In this document: one piece after another, positions 33,943 to 41,882 of the stretch
Position numbering within the stretch: the first letter of the stretch is position 1
Layout of the letters: every line of letters starts with the position of its first letter
Origin: CAIWKO01 sp964469155
GTDB lineage: Bacteria > Bacteroidota > Bacteroidia > Bacteroidales > CAIWKO01
Length of the DNA: 64,000 bases
NCBI GenBank assembly: GCA_964469155.1
Contig: CAYXXU010000001.1
Coordinates: forward strand, 110,138 to 174,137
Direction: 5' to 3'
Translations under genes and position numbers: made by a program
The notes under the pieces: model-generated
Seen by the model: only the letters and a program-made list of their open reading frames with translations
Told to the model about the DNA's origin: nothing
Database searches by the model: none

Positions 33943-35235
33943 ATGTCAAAGATCCTTGTCGCTTCCGTACCTTTATCAGGACATGTGAATCCTGCCATCC
34001 CGCTGGTAAAGATGCTTATCAGCCGGGGACATGAAATTTGCTGGTATAGCGGAAATCATTACAAACAGGTGATTGAAGAAAGCGGGGCGAAATTTTTTCC
34101 TTTCAAACAGGCAAAGGATTTTCACGACAGCACTATCAGTACTGAATTCCCTGACCTGCCTCACAACAGCCTGCTCAGGCATGCTTCGTATTACATACGG
34201 CATGTCTTTTACGACAATATGCCCGGACAATACTACGACCTCTGCGAGATACTGAAAGCGTTTCCTGCGGACCTATTGCTTACAGATGAGTGGTTCACCG
34301 GAGCCATTCCGTTGGCCGAAATGAATGTAATCCCCTGGGTTTGCTATTGCAATTCACCTTTGTTCTATTATACTGATGAAGTTCCCTTCCCCGGAGCAGG
34401 CATATTTCCTGCCACCTCGGTCTTCGGAATCAACCGTAACCGCATGGTGAACTGGATGGTGACCAAACTTTTTTTTGCAGGGACACAATCGTATATCAAC
34501 AAACTCAGAAAAAAGTTAAGCCTGCCTCCGATGCAGCATTTTTTCATCATCAATAATATTTTTCTATCCCGTTTGTTCATCAAATTCAATACCCATGCTT
34601 TTGAATTCGAATGGAAAGAGCTTCCCGGATCGATACGTTTTGTAGGGCCTGTAATCCCTGAACAAAAGATCGATGTTGCTTATGCCTATCAGCCCTTGCT
34701 GCGATCGGGGAAGCCCATTATTTTTATTACGCAGGGCACGGTTAATATTAATAATTACAATAATCTTATTATTCCGGCCTTACAGGCACTGAAAAGTTCA
34801 GATGCCATAATACTTGTTGCCACCGGGAACACTTCCGCCGAAGAACTTGAGATGCAATTTGCCTCGAAAACCGTATTCATAGAAAAGTACATCCCCTACG
34901 AATACATTATGCCTTATGCCAGCCTCATCATCACCAACGGAGGTTTCGGAGGCGTGATAACTGCCTTGTGGCACGGGGTACCTATGGTGGTTGCAGGAGA
35001 TACGGAAGACAAACCAGAAATTGCTGCCCGGATTAAATATTGCAAAGTAGGGATTAACCTGAAAACAGGACATCCTGGGCCGAAGCGCATCCGGAAAGCA
35101 GTTGAAAAGATCCTGCATGATCCATCGTTCAAACAAAATGCCATGAATATCAGCAGAGACTTTCACAAACACAATGCCCCGCTTGAAACCACAGTGCTTA
35201 TCGAAGAAATTCTGAGTAGCAGCCAGCCGCAATAA
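33943..35235 (+). CDS. GT1-family (UGT/MGT-like) glycosyltransferase
   Basis: The 430-aa product begins MSKILVASVPLSGHVNPAIP, the acceptor-domain start typical of macrolide and flavonoid type glycosyltransferases (GHxxP). In its last third it has the donor-binding motif ITNGGFGGVITALWHGVP followed by AGDTEDKPEIAAR. Such enzymes glycosylate hydrophobic natural products or carotenoids in the cytoplasm. A 53-codon in-frame upstream extension was rejected because it overlaps the promoter and the radical SAM gene. It heads the plus-strand decoration and export operon. Confidence 0.87.
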   Translation: MSKILVASVPLSGHVNPAIPLVKMLISRGHEICWYSGNHYKQVIEESGAKFFPFKQAKDFHDSTISTEFPDLPHNSLLRHASYYIRHVFYDNMPGQYYDLCEILKAFPADLLLTDEWFTGAIPLAEMNVIPWVCYCNSPLFYYTDEVPFPGAGIFPATSVFGINRNRMVNWMVTKLFFAGTQSYINKLRKKLSLPPMQHFFIINNIFLSRLFIKFNTHAFEFEWKELPGSIRFVGPVIPEQKIDVAYAYQPLLRSGKPIIFITQGTVNINNYNNLIIPALQALKSSDAIILVATGNTSAEELEMQFASKTVFIEKYIPYEYIMPYASLIITNGGFGGVITALWHGVPMVVAGDTEDKPEIAARIKYCKVGINLKTGHPGPKRIRKAVEKILHDPSFKQNAMNISRDFHKHNAPLETTVLIEEILSSSQPQ

Positions 35236-35263
35236 TTTCCTTTTTCATTACCTTAAAAAAGAG

Positions 35264-35271
35264 TAATTTTG
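35264..35271 (+). promoter_or_regulatory. -7 box (TAATTTTG) before exporter copy 2
   Basis: TAATTTTG, 16 bp before the ABC ATPase ATG, in the 52-bp gap after the glycosyltransferase. It suggests that the exporter cassette also has its own promoter. Confidence 0.5.
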
Positions 35272-35287
35272 CACCCTTTTAAAAAGT

Positions 35288-36034
35288 ATGCCGGCAATAA
35301 TTACCATTTCGGATCTTAAGAAATCTTATAAAGGCAATCCCGATCTCATATTAAAAGGTGTAGACCTTACTATTGAAGAAGGAGAGTTTTTCGGATTATT
35401 GGGGCCCAATGCAGCCGGAAAAACCACCCTGATCTCCATCATCTGCGGCTTGCTTTATTTCGATCAGGGCGCTGTTACCGTTAAAAATATAGACATTTCG
35501 AAGCACTACAGGCGGCTGAACCATATCATAGGATTGATACCCCAGGAAATTGCCCTCTATCCCACCCTGACCGTTAAAGAAAATATAGAATTCTTTGGAC
35601 AGATGCATGGCATTTCCGGAAAAATACTGGATAAGAGTGTAAAGGAATACCTCGCAGTGGTTAAACTCGACCAGCATGCAAACAAAAGGATCTCTAGCTG
35701 TTCCGGTGGCATCAAACGCCGGGCAAACCTGATAGCCGGGCTGATACATAATCCTGAGATCATATTCCTGGATGAGCCTACCTTAGGTGTGGATGCACAG
35801 TCGATGAACCTGATCTATGATTACCTGCAACAGTTGAACGGCTCGGGAAAGACCATCATCTATACCACCCATTATATGAAAGAGGCTGAAAACATGTGCA
35901 ACCGGGTTACCATCATAGATGAAGGCAACATTATTGCCAACGGCACACCTAAGGAACTGATAGAAAATAACAAGGGATGTAATGACCTGGGACAGGTTTT
36001 TTTGAAATTAACCGGCAGAGAATTAAGGGACTAA
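35288..36034 (+). CDS. ABC transporter ATP-binding protein (exporter copy 2)
   Basis: The 248-aa ATPase has Walker A GPNAAGKTT at 39-47 (the usual third-position G is A), GLIPQEIALYPTLT, signature SCSGGIKRR, Walker B IIFLDEPTLGVD and the switch histidine in IYTTHYMKEAE. It aligns along its whole length with exporter copy 1 (20123-20875), and both end in LTGRELRD or LTGKDLRD. This shows that the two cassettes derive from one ancestor. It is followed 3 bp later by its permease. Confidence 0.93.
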   Translation: MPAIITISDLKKSYKGNPDLILKGVDLTIEEGEFFGLLGPNAAGKTTLISIICGLLYFDQGAVTVKNIDISKHYRRLNHIIGLIPQEIALYPTLTVKENIEFFGQMHGISGKILDKSVKEYLAVVKLDQHANKRISSCSGGIKRRANLIAGLIHNPEIIFLDEPTLGVDAQSMNLIYDYLQQLNGSGKTIIYTTHYMKEAENMCNRVTIIDEGNIIANGTPKELIENNKGCNDLGQVFLKLTGRELRD

Positions 36035-36037
36035 TTG

Positions 36038-37492
36038 ATGAAACAACTGAAAGCAGTCATAAAGAAAGAATTCATTCAGATGATCCGCGACATCCCCGGA
36101 TTGATCATTCTTTTTCTGATGCCTTTGATACTCATTTTTGCCGTTACCGGAACCCAGGAAAATGCCTTCAAGAAGCTTTATGATAATAAATCTGACATTC
36201 TTTTTGTAGATAACGATCAGGATTACCTGGGAAAGACCATTGAAGACGGACTGGAAAAATCAGGGTATTTTCATGTAATCAAACAGATCGGAGGAATCAC
36301 CATTGATAACGCAATAGCTCAACGTGAGATATCTGCCGGAAATTATCAGGTTGGCATCGTCATCAACCAAGGCGCAACCCAGGATGCCAAAAACAAAGCC
36401 ATAAAACGCATACAGAAAAGTTTTGTCAGCGACAGCAGTGCAAGCTCCACCGAAAATGAAGCGGCTGGAGCCAGCACGGTAAGCATCTATTTCGATCCTG
36501 CTACGCGGGATTCCTATAAAAATGCCGTGACCAGTTCATTAGGACGGCTGGTGCAATCGGTTGAGATCAAGATCATTCTTAATACCTTTTTCGAAGCCCT
36601 GCCTAAAGAACTCAACAAGCAACTGCAACCACCGATAAAGAAATTTCTATTGTCGCAACTCGATGAGATGGAAGTGATCTTTACCGATGAGCTCAAAAAA
36701 CGCATGGGCGAAAACCTGCCTTCGGATTTTAAGATAGAAGCACAACCCAGGGAAGTAAAATTCGATATCACTGAAGATATCCGTAAAGGCATTAAATTTA
36801 ACGATGACCTGGAAAATGACAACCTGATCAGTATTGACCAGAGAGATGCCCAAAGCGAAAATGCCGTTATCAAACCCACCCTGGTACAGAACAATGTGCC
36901 TGCTTTTGCCCTGTTTGCCATGTTCTTTATCGTGATTCCCCTGGCAGGCAGTTTGCTTACCGAACGCAATGAAGGAACCTATAACAGGATAAGAACGTTG
37001 CCGGTAACCTATTTTACCATTCTGTGGGGAAAGATAGTGGTGTATGTTTCCATTTGTTTGCTTCAGTTGGCTATGATGATCATAGCCGGAATGTATTTCC
37101 TGCCGCTCATCTACGGAATGCCGGCCCTTGAAATAGGCACCAATTATCTGGCACTGATACTGGCCGCTTTTGCCTCGGCTTTTGCAGCCATTGGGTTTGG
37201 ACTGTTGGTAGGTACTTTTGCTTCCACTCAAAGCCAGGCAGGCATATTCGGTTCATTCATGGTGCTTATACTTGCCATTTTAGGGGGCATATTTTTGCCG
37301 GTTTATATGATGCCCAAACCTTTGCAGGTGGCAAGTGTTATATCGCCTCTGCGCTGGGGGATCGATAGCTTTCTCGACATTTTTGTCCGAGAAGCGGGGC
37401 TGAAGGTCATCTGGCTGAACCTGACCCGTCTGTTTGTTTTCTTTATCCTGGCATTGACACTGGCTACCCTGACTTTTGTGAAAAGAAAATGA
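36038..37492 (+). CDS. ABC-2 type transporter permease (exporter copy 2)
   Basis: From the ATG at 36038 the product is 484 aa. It has the same layout as copy 1: N-terminal helix after KKEFIQMIRDIPGLIILF, a large extracytoplasmic loop, then five to six helices with PLAGSLLTERNEGTYNRI and GGIFLPVYMMPKPLQ. The loop is about 55 residues longer than in copy 1, with a serine-rich insert (SDSSASSTENEAAGAS). A TTG three bases upstream was ignored. It probably exports the same class of molecule as copy 1, or a modified form. Confidence 0.88.
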   Translation: MKQLKAVIKKEFIQMIRDIPGLIILFLMPLILIFAVTGTQENAFKKLYDNKSDILFVDNDQDYLGKTIEDGLEKSGYFHVIKQIGGITIDNAIAQREISAGNYQVGIVINQGATQDAKNKAIKRIQKSFVSDSSASSTENEAAGASTVSIYFDPATRDSYKNAVTSSLGRLVQSVEIKIILNTFFEALPKELNKQLQPPIKKFLLSQLDEMEVIFTDELKKRMGENLPSDFKIEAQPREVKFDITEDIRKGIKFNDDLENDNLISIDQRDAQSENAVIKPTLVQNNVPAFALFAMFFIVIPLAGSLLTERNEGTYNRIRTLPVTYFTILWGKIVVYVSICLLQLAMMIIAGMYFLPLIYGMPALEIGTNYLALILAAFASAFAAIGFGLLVGTFASTQSQAGIFGSFMVLILAILGGIFLPVYMMPKPLQVASVISPLRWGIDSFLDIFVREAGLKVIWLNLTRLFVFFILALTLATLTFVKRK

Positions 37493-37520
37493 TCTTATAA
37501 TTATGCAAAACTTTTAAAAC

Positions 37521-38033
37521 ATGAAAGAAAAAGACGTTATAAGCGATTACAAGGTTCAAAAATATATTTTGTACGCCGAGAAGAACGATGGTTCTTACGG
37601 AACTGTAGAAGGAGGCTCATATATTATAGAGAACGATCTGGATGATTTCTGGCACAAGAAAAGCCATTTGGAAAAGACCCTAAGGGAACGTTTATTGAAA
37701 AATGAGATTACTGCGATTTATTATTTTATGGTACTCGAAGAAATGACCATTGCAGAACTTGCTTCCAGGGCAGGCATTTGTAAAGGGAAGGTGAAATGCC
37801 ACCTGAAACCCGGAAAATTCCATAAGGTGAAATTAGGCGATCTGCAGAAGTACGCCAAAGCATTCAACATCCCGGTGGCCAATTTCTTTCAGATCATAGT
37901 TACCTCCACGGACCAGAATCCAAAATATCATTTCTATCACGAGGAAGATGCCCAAAAAGATACATATCAGGTGACGCAGCAGACAACCCCAAACCCAACT
38001 GTAATCATTACTAAAGCGGAGGAAAGAAAATAA
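37521..38033 (+). CDS. Small HTH-like protein paired with BtrH (copy 2)
   Basis: The 170-aa protein has a central region similar to the small protein at 21896-22318: TIAELASRAGICKGKVKCHLKPGKF and LQKYAKAFNIPVANFF match that protein's HTH-like half. A 40-residue tail rich in Q, T and acidic residues is extra. Position directly before BtrH, with a one-base overlap, is the same as in cassette 1. A DNA-binding regulator or an accessory subunit of the acyltransferase are both possible. No named family recognised. Confidence 0.6.
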   Translation: MKEKDVISDYKVQKYILYAEKNDGSYGTVEGGSYIIENDLDDFWHKKSHLEKTLRERLLKNEITAIYYFMVLEEMTIAELASRAGICKGKVKCHLKPGKFHKVKLGDLQKYAKAFNIPVANFFQIIVTSTDQNPKYHFYHEEDAQKDTYQVTQQTTPNPTVIITKAEERK

Positions 38034-39040
38034 TGGATAAGGTTATTCCTTTTGAACATAAAATGTCGGCTCATTGCGAAACAGGTACTCTAAGTTCGCA
38101 ACTGGCTTTTCGCGGACTTGACCTATCAGAATCAATGGTCTTCGGCATAGGAAGCGGCATTTTCTTCGGATATTTCAACAATTCCCGGTTTGCCTTTCCC
38201 ACTTTTATTGTCAGAAATAAACCCGGACAAATTCGTAAGAACCTTACCAAACGTTTGGGCATTGAATTTCATACAGAGACCTTTAAAACCCCCGAACAAG
38301 CCAAAAACAAACTGGATTTGCTTCTGGAACAAGGTATTCCTCCTGCTACCCAGGTAGATTTCTTTTTTATGGATTATCTGCCACAATATCTGCGGGTACA
38401 CATCAACGTGCATTTTATCAACGTGGTGGGCAAAACCAATGGCAATTACCTGATAAGCGATTGTTATTATCCTAAGGTGGTGGAACTGGCCGGAGAATCT
38501 CTCGAAAAGGGACGCTTTGCAGGAGGAAGTATGGCACCCCAGGGCTTTTTGTTCTACCCTACTTTTATTCCGAAAGAATTCGATTACGAAAAAGCAATCC
38601 GAAAGGGCATCAAAAAAGCCTGTTTCAATATGCTTAAGATACCCATCCCTTTTTTGGGAATCAAAGGTATGCGCAAGTTCTCGAAACATATCACCGAGTG
38701 GCCCAAACTGGCCATCGATTCGGAAGACCTGTCGCACCAGGTGAGCAAGATCAATATTCTGCTCGAAGACCAGGGAACAGGCGGCGCTGGGTTCCGCTTT
38801 ATGTATGCTACTTTTTTAAAACAGGCGGCTGATATATTGAATATGCCATCTTTAAACGATTTTTCTAAACAGATGATGGATAACGGCGATAAATGGCGCG
38901 AAATTTCCTTGCAGGCAGCACGAATGGGACGCAACAGAGACCTTGGTGTGGAAAGGTTAAAAGAGCTGGGAGACCTTATTTACCAGAGGGCCATTGTGGA
39001 AGAAGCCTTTTTTAAGAACCTGGCAAAAACTATAAAATAA
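38033..39040 (+). CDS. BtrH-like acyltransferase / DUF4872 protein (copy 2)
   Basis: The 335-aa protein has SAHCETGTLSSQLAFRG with His14-Cys15, then His127 (VHFINVVG) and Asp143 (YLISDCYYP). The last two are at exactly the same positions as in copy 1, and the C-terminal GTGGAGFRFMYATFLKQAADIL region is strongly conserved. A papain-like acyltransferase acting on an ACP-bound chain is inferred from BtrH. It is followed 102 bp later by a dedicated ACP, a plausible acyl donor, and shares the operon with a glycosyltransferase and a sulfotransferase. Confidence 0.78.
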   Translation: MDKVIPFEHKMSAHCETGTLSSQLAFRGLDLSESMVFGIGSGIFFGYFNNSRFAFPTFIVRNKPGQIRKNLTKRLGIEFHTETFKTPEQAKNKLDLLLEQGIPPATQVDFFFMDYLPQYLRVHINVHFINVVGKTNGNYLISDCYYPKVVELAGESLEKGRFAGGSMAPQGFLFYPTFIPKEFDYEKAIRKGIKKACFNMLKIPIPFLGIKGMRKFSKHITEWPKLAIDSEDLSHQVSKINILLEDQGTGGAGFRFMYATFLKQAADILNMPSLNDFSKQMMDNGDKWREISLQAARMGRNRDLGVERLKELGDLIYQRAIVEEAFFKNLAKTIK

Positions 39041-39099
39041 ACCCAACTATACTATAAATCAAATTTGGTGTATTAACCGAACAGATTGGTAAAAAAAGA

Positions 39100-39107
39100 T
39101 ATTTTTG
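39100..39107 (+). promoter_or_regulatory. -7 box (TATTTTTG) before ACP 3
   Basis: TATTTTTG, 35 bp before the ATG of the ACP-like gene, in the 102-bp gap after BtrH copy 2. Confidence 0.45.
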
Positions 39108-39142
39108 TAAAAATTTATGTCCGATAACTAAAAAACTAAAAC

Positions 39143-39415
39143 ATGGACGAAACCAATGACCTGAAATTGCAGATAAAACAAATGATAGTTGAGACATTAA
39201 ACCTCAGTGATGTGAACCCGGCAGAGATACTTGACGACAAACCACTATTCAGTGGAGATAATATAATAACCCTTGATTCCATTGATGGTATTGAACTGAT
39301 AATGGCCATACAAAGAATTTTCGGCGTGAGGCTCGATGACCAGAACGTTGCCAGAAATATATTGGAAACGGTAAATAGCATGGCAGAATTTATCAATACC
39401 AATAAAGTTTCGTAA
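39143..39415 (+). CDS. Acyl carrier protein-like protein
   Basis: The 90-aa protein has the phosphopantetheine serine at 46 in TLDSIDGIEL and a helical ACP pattern (IKQMIVETLNL ... LIMAIQRIFGVRL). It differs from the two ACPs in the minus-strand operons. Because it precedes a sulfotransferase and a PaaK-like ligase with short spacing, it may be the carrier loaded by that ligase or the donor for BtrH copy 2. Confidence 0.88.
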   Translation: MDETNDLKLQIKQMIVETLNLSDVNPAEILDDKPLFSGDNIITLDSIDGIELIMAIQRIFGVRLDDQNVARNILETVNSMAEFINTNKVS

Positions 39416-39425
39416 TCTTCGCCCT

Positions 39426-40526
39426 ATGAAGAGTGCTTACCTCCTGGCAGGTATTCAGATCCGTATTTTCTTACAGATGATCCGCCACAACAAGATCTCA
39501 TTGTGGCCCAAATACATGTTACGCCTGCTGTTTGTTCTGCAAAATGCATTGTGGGCATCGCTTTTTGCCTGGCGCGAAAAACTGAAATATGGCAAACCAA
39601 TAGCGGATTACGAAATGCCCGTTGATCCGGTTTTCATTATCGGACATTGGAGAACCGGAAGCACCTTTCTGCATCAGCTCATGAACGTGGATGAGAACCT
39701 GGCTGCACCTTCCTTATTTCAAACGGCACAACCCAATGGATTCAAATCTGCCTACCGCTACTTTCGACCCCTGATGAAATTGGCGCTTGGCAAGACCCGC
39801 CCTTTCGACCAGATCAAAAACAGCATGGATGAACCCCAGGAGGATGAATTTGCACTGGTACGCCTGACCGGATTTTCGCCTATGCTTGGACTGGTATTCC
39901 CTAAAGAAAAGGTTTTCTTTCTGCATGCCTATGCATCATTTCTGCCCTCTACGGATAACAAACTTTCTGAATGGAAAAAACAGACCAAAGATTACTATAA
40001 TAAGTTGGCTTGGAACAGCCAGAAACAACTGGTATTAAAAAATCCATTCCATTCGTTCCGCATCAGAGAACTGATCGAAATGTATCCGAAGGCGAAGTTC
40101 ATTCATATTTATCGCAATCCTTTGGATGTTGTTCCTTCCACCGTAAAGATGTGGTCGATCGTCGGATCGCAGAACACCATGAACCGCCTGTGGAAAAATC
40201 CTGAAATTTCTGATGTCGTTGGCATACTAAATAACTTGCTGGAAAAGATAGAACAGGACAAACCAATGATCCCAAAAGGATCCTATACTGAAATAAGATT
40301 CGAAGACCTGGAGAAAGATGTGATCAGTACACTAAAAAAAGCATACAGCGATATAGGTCTTGGATTCTCTGAAGTTTTCGAAAAGCGCCTGTTAAACTTC
40401 CTGGAAGAAAACAAAGATTATGAAAAGAACAGGTATTCGCTTAAAACTGAGGAAAAAGCCCTAATATTGCAAAAACTTCACTCGCATTTCGAGAGATTGG
40501 AATACCTTTCAGATGAAAAGAACTAA
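39426..40526 (+). CDS. Sulfotransferase family protein (PAPS-dependent type)
   Basis: The 366-aa protein contains the 5'-phosphosulfate-binding loop GHWRTGSTFL at 73-82 and the 3'-phosphate-binding segment IHIYRNPLDVVPSTVKMW. It belongs to the Sulfotransfer family, which moves sulfate from PAPS to hydroxyl or amine groups. A hydrophobic N-terminal 50 residues (QIRIFLQMIR ... LLFVLQNALWASLFAW) suggests membrane association. No PAPS synthesis genes are adjacent. It overlaps the downstream ligase by 14 bp. Sulfation of the cluster product is inferred. Confidence 0.85.
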   Translation: MKSAYLLAGIQIRIFLQMIRHNKISLWPKYMLRLLFVLQNALWASLFAWREKLKYGKPIADYEMPVDPVFIIGHWRTGSTFLHQLMNVDENLAAPSLFQTAQPNGFKSAYRYFRPLMKLALGKTRPFDQIKNSMDEPQEDEFALVRLTGFSPMLGLVFPKEKVFFLHAYASFLPSTDNKLSEWKKQTKDYYNKLAWNSQKQLVLKNPFHSFRIRELIEMYPKAKFIHIYRNPLDVVPSTVKMWSIVGSQNTMNRLWKNPEISDVVGILNNLLEKIEQDKPMIPKGSYTEIRFEDLEKDVISTLKKAYSDIGLGFSEVFEKRLLNFLEENKDYEKNRYSLKTEEKALILQKLHSHFERLEYLSDEKN

Positions 40527-41820
40527 GTTTTTTCCGGGATTAGAACAGAAACCTCAGCAGGAGATCATCAGGTTTCAGGAAAAACAATTGAAAGAAGAAC
40601 TCATTTACCTGAACACCTATTCGAAATACTATAAAAGGCTGTTCAAACAAAACCGTATCGATATCAGTAAAATCAGGACCCTGGCCGACCTGCAATCCAT
40701 TCCGGTTACTACCAAGAATCAACTTCAGCAATACAATCAGGATTTTATTTGTGTCCCACAAAAGGATATCATTGATTATATAACTACCTCCGGCACCTTA
40801 GGCAATCCGGTTACCTTTGCTACCACCGACCATGACCTGGAAAGGCTGGCCTATAACGAAGCTATCTCGTTCGTTTGTGCCGGCGCATCAGAACACGATA
40901 TTTTTCAGTTGATGACCACCATCGACCGCAGATTTATGGCAGGACTGGCCTATTTCCTTGGCTTGCGGAAACTGGGGGCTTCGGTGATACGCGTGGGTTC
41001 GGGTATGCCAGACCTGCATTGGGAATCCATGCTGAGGTTCAAGCCTTCCTATATTATTGTGGTTCCATCGTTCATTCTGAAACTGATAGAATTTGCAGAA
41101 AACAATGGCATAGATTATAAGAACACATCGGTGAAAAGAGCCGTCTGCATTGGAGAACCATTGCGCAACCAGGACTTCTCGCTGAATACCCTGGGGACAC
41201 GTATAGTGAATACATGGGATCTGCAGTTGTTCTCCACTTACGCTTCGACCGAGATGGGGGCCTCGTTCACCGAATGCGGCTATGGCCATGGCGGACACCA
41301 GCATCCTGAAATCATCATCACCGAATTTCTGGATGATAATGACCAACCGGTAGCCGAAGGAGAGGCAGGCGAAATAACCATCACCACTCTGGGTGTGGAA
41401 GGTATGCCACTTCTTAGGTTTAAAACAGGTGATGTTTGCTATCACTATAATGAACCTTGTGCCTGCGGAAGAAATACCACCAGGTTAGGACCTGTTTTGG
41501 GCCGGAAGCAACAAATGATAAAATTTAAGGGCACCACATTATATCCTCCTGCCCTGTTCAATATTCTGGATGATTTCGAGGAAATTGACAATTATATTGT
41601 TGAGGTTAGTACCAACGAAATCCGTACCGATAAAATAAAAATCCTTATTGGTTGTAAGACACAACAAAAAGGGTTCGATCAGAAACTGAAAGAACATTTC
41701 CGCGCGAAATTGCGTGTGGTGCCTGAGTTTGAATTTTTATCCCCTGAGGAGATCAATCGTCAGCAGTTCCCGGCTGGCAGCCGCAAACCGGTTAAGTTTG
41801 TGGATAAGAGAAGAAGTTAA
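40513..41820 (+). CDS. PaaK-like adenylate-forming ligase
   Basis: The 435-aa protein has the AMP-binding loop TTSGTLGNP at 91-99, the A5-like STYASTEMGASF region, a cysteine-containing CACGRN segment and the GRKQQMIKFKG hinge. It ends with a C-terminal domain as in phenylacetate-CoA ligases. It would activate an aromatic or other carboxylic acid as an acyl-adenylate and transfer it to CoA or to an ACP. In this cluster the likely role is supplying a starter or capping acid to the adjacent ACP, as adenylation enzymes do in aryl polyene clusters. It is the last gene of the plus-strand operon. Confidence 0.85.
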   Translation: MKRTKFFPGLEQKPQQEIIRFQEKQLKEELIYLNTYSKYYKRLFKQNRIDISKIRTLADLQSIPVTTKNQLQQYNQDFICVPQKDIIDYITTSGTLGNPVTFATTDHDLERLAYNEAISFVCAGASEHDIFQLMTTIDRRFMAGLAYFLGLRKLGASVIRVGSGMPDLHWESMLRFKPSYIIVVPSFILKLIEFAENNGIDYKNTSVKRAVCIGEPLRNQDFSLNTLGTRIVNTWDLQLFSTYASTEMGASFTECGYGHGGHQHPEIIITEFLDDNDQPVAEGEAGEITITTLGVEGMPLLRFKTGDVCYHYNEPCACGRNTTRLGPVLGRKQQMIKFKGTTLYPPALFNILDDFEEIDNYIVEVSTNEIRTDKIKILIGCKTQQKGFDQKLKEHFRAKLRVVPEFEFLSPEEINRQQFPAGSRKPVKFVDKRRS

Positions 41821-41882
41821 TAAAAGACACTGCCACTAAGGCACTAAGACACAAAGTATCACAAAGTTTATTATCGTACTGA

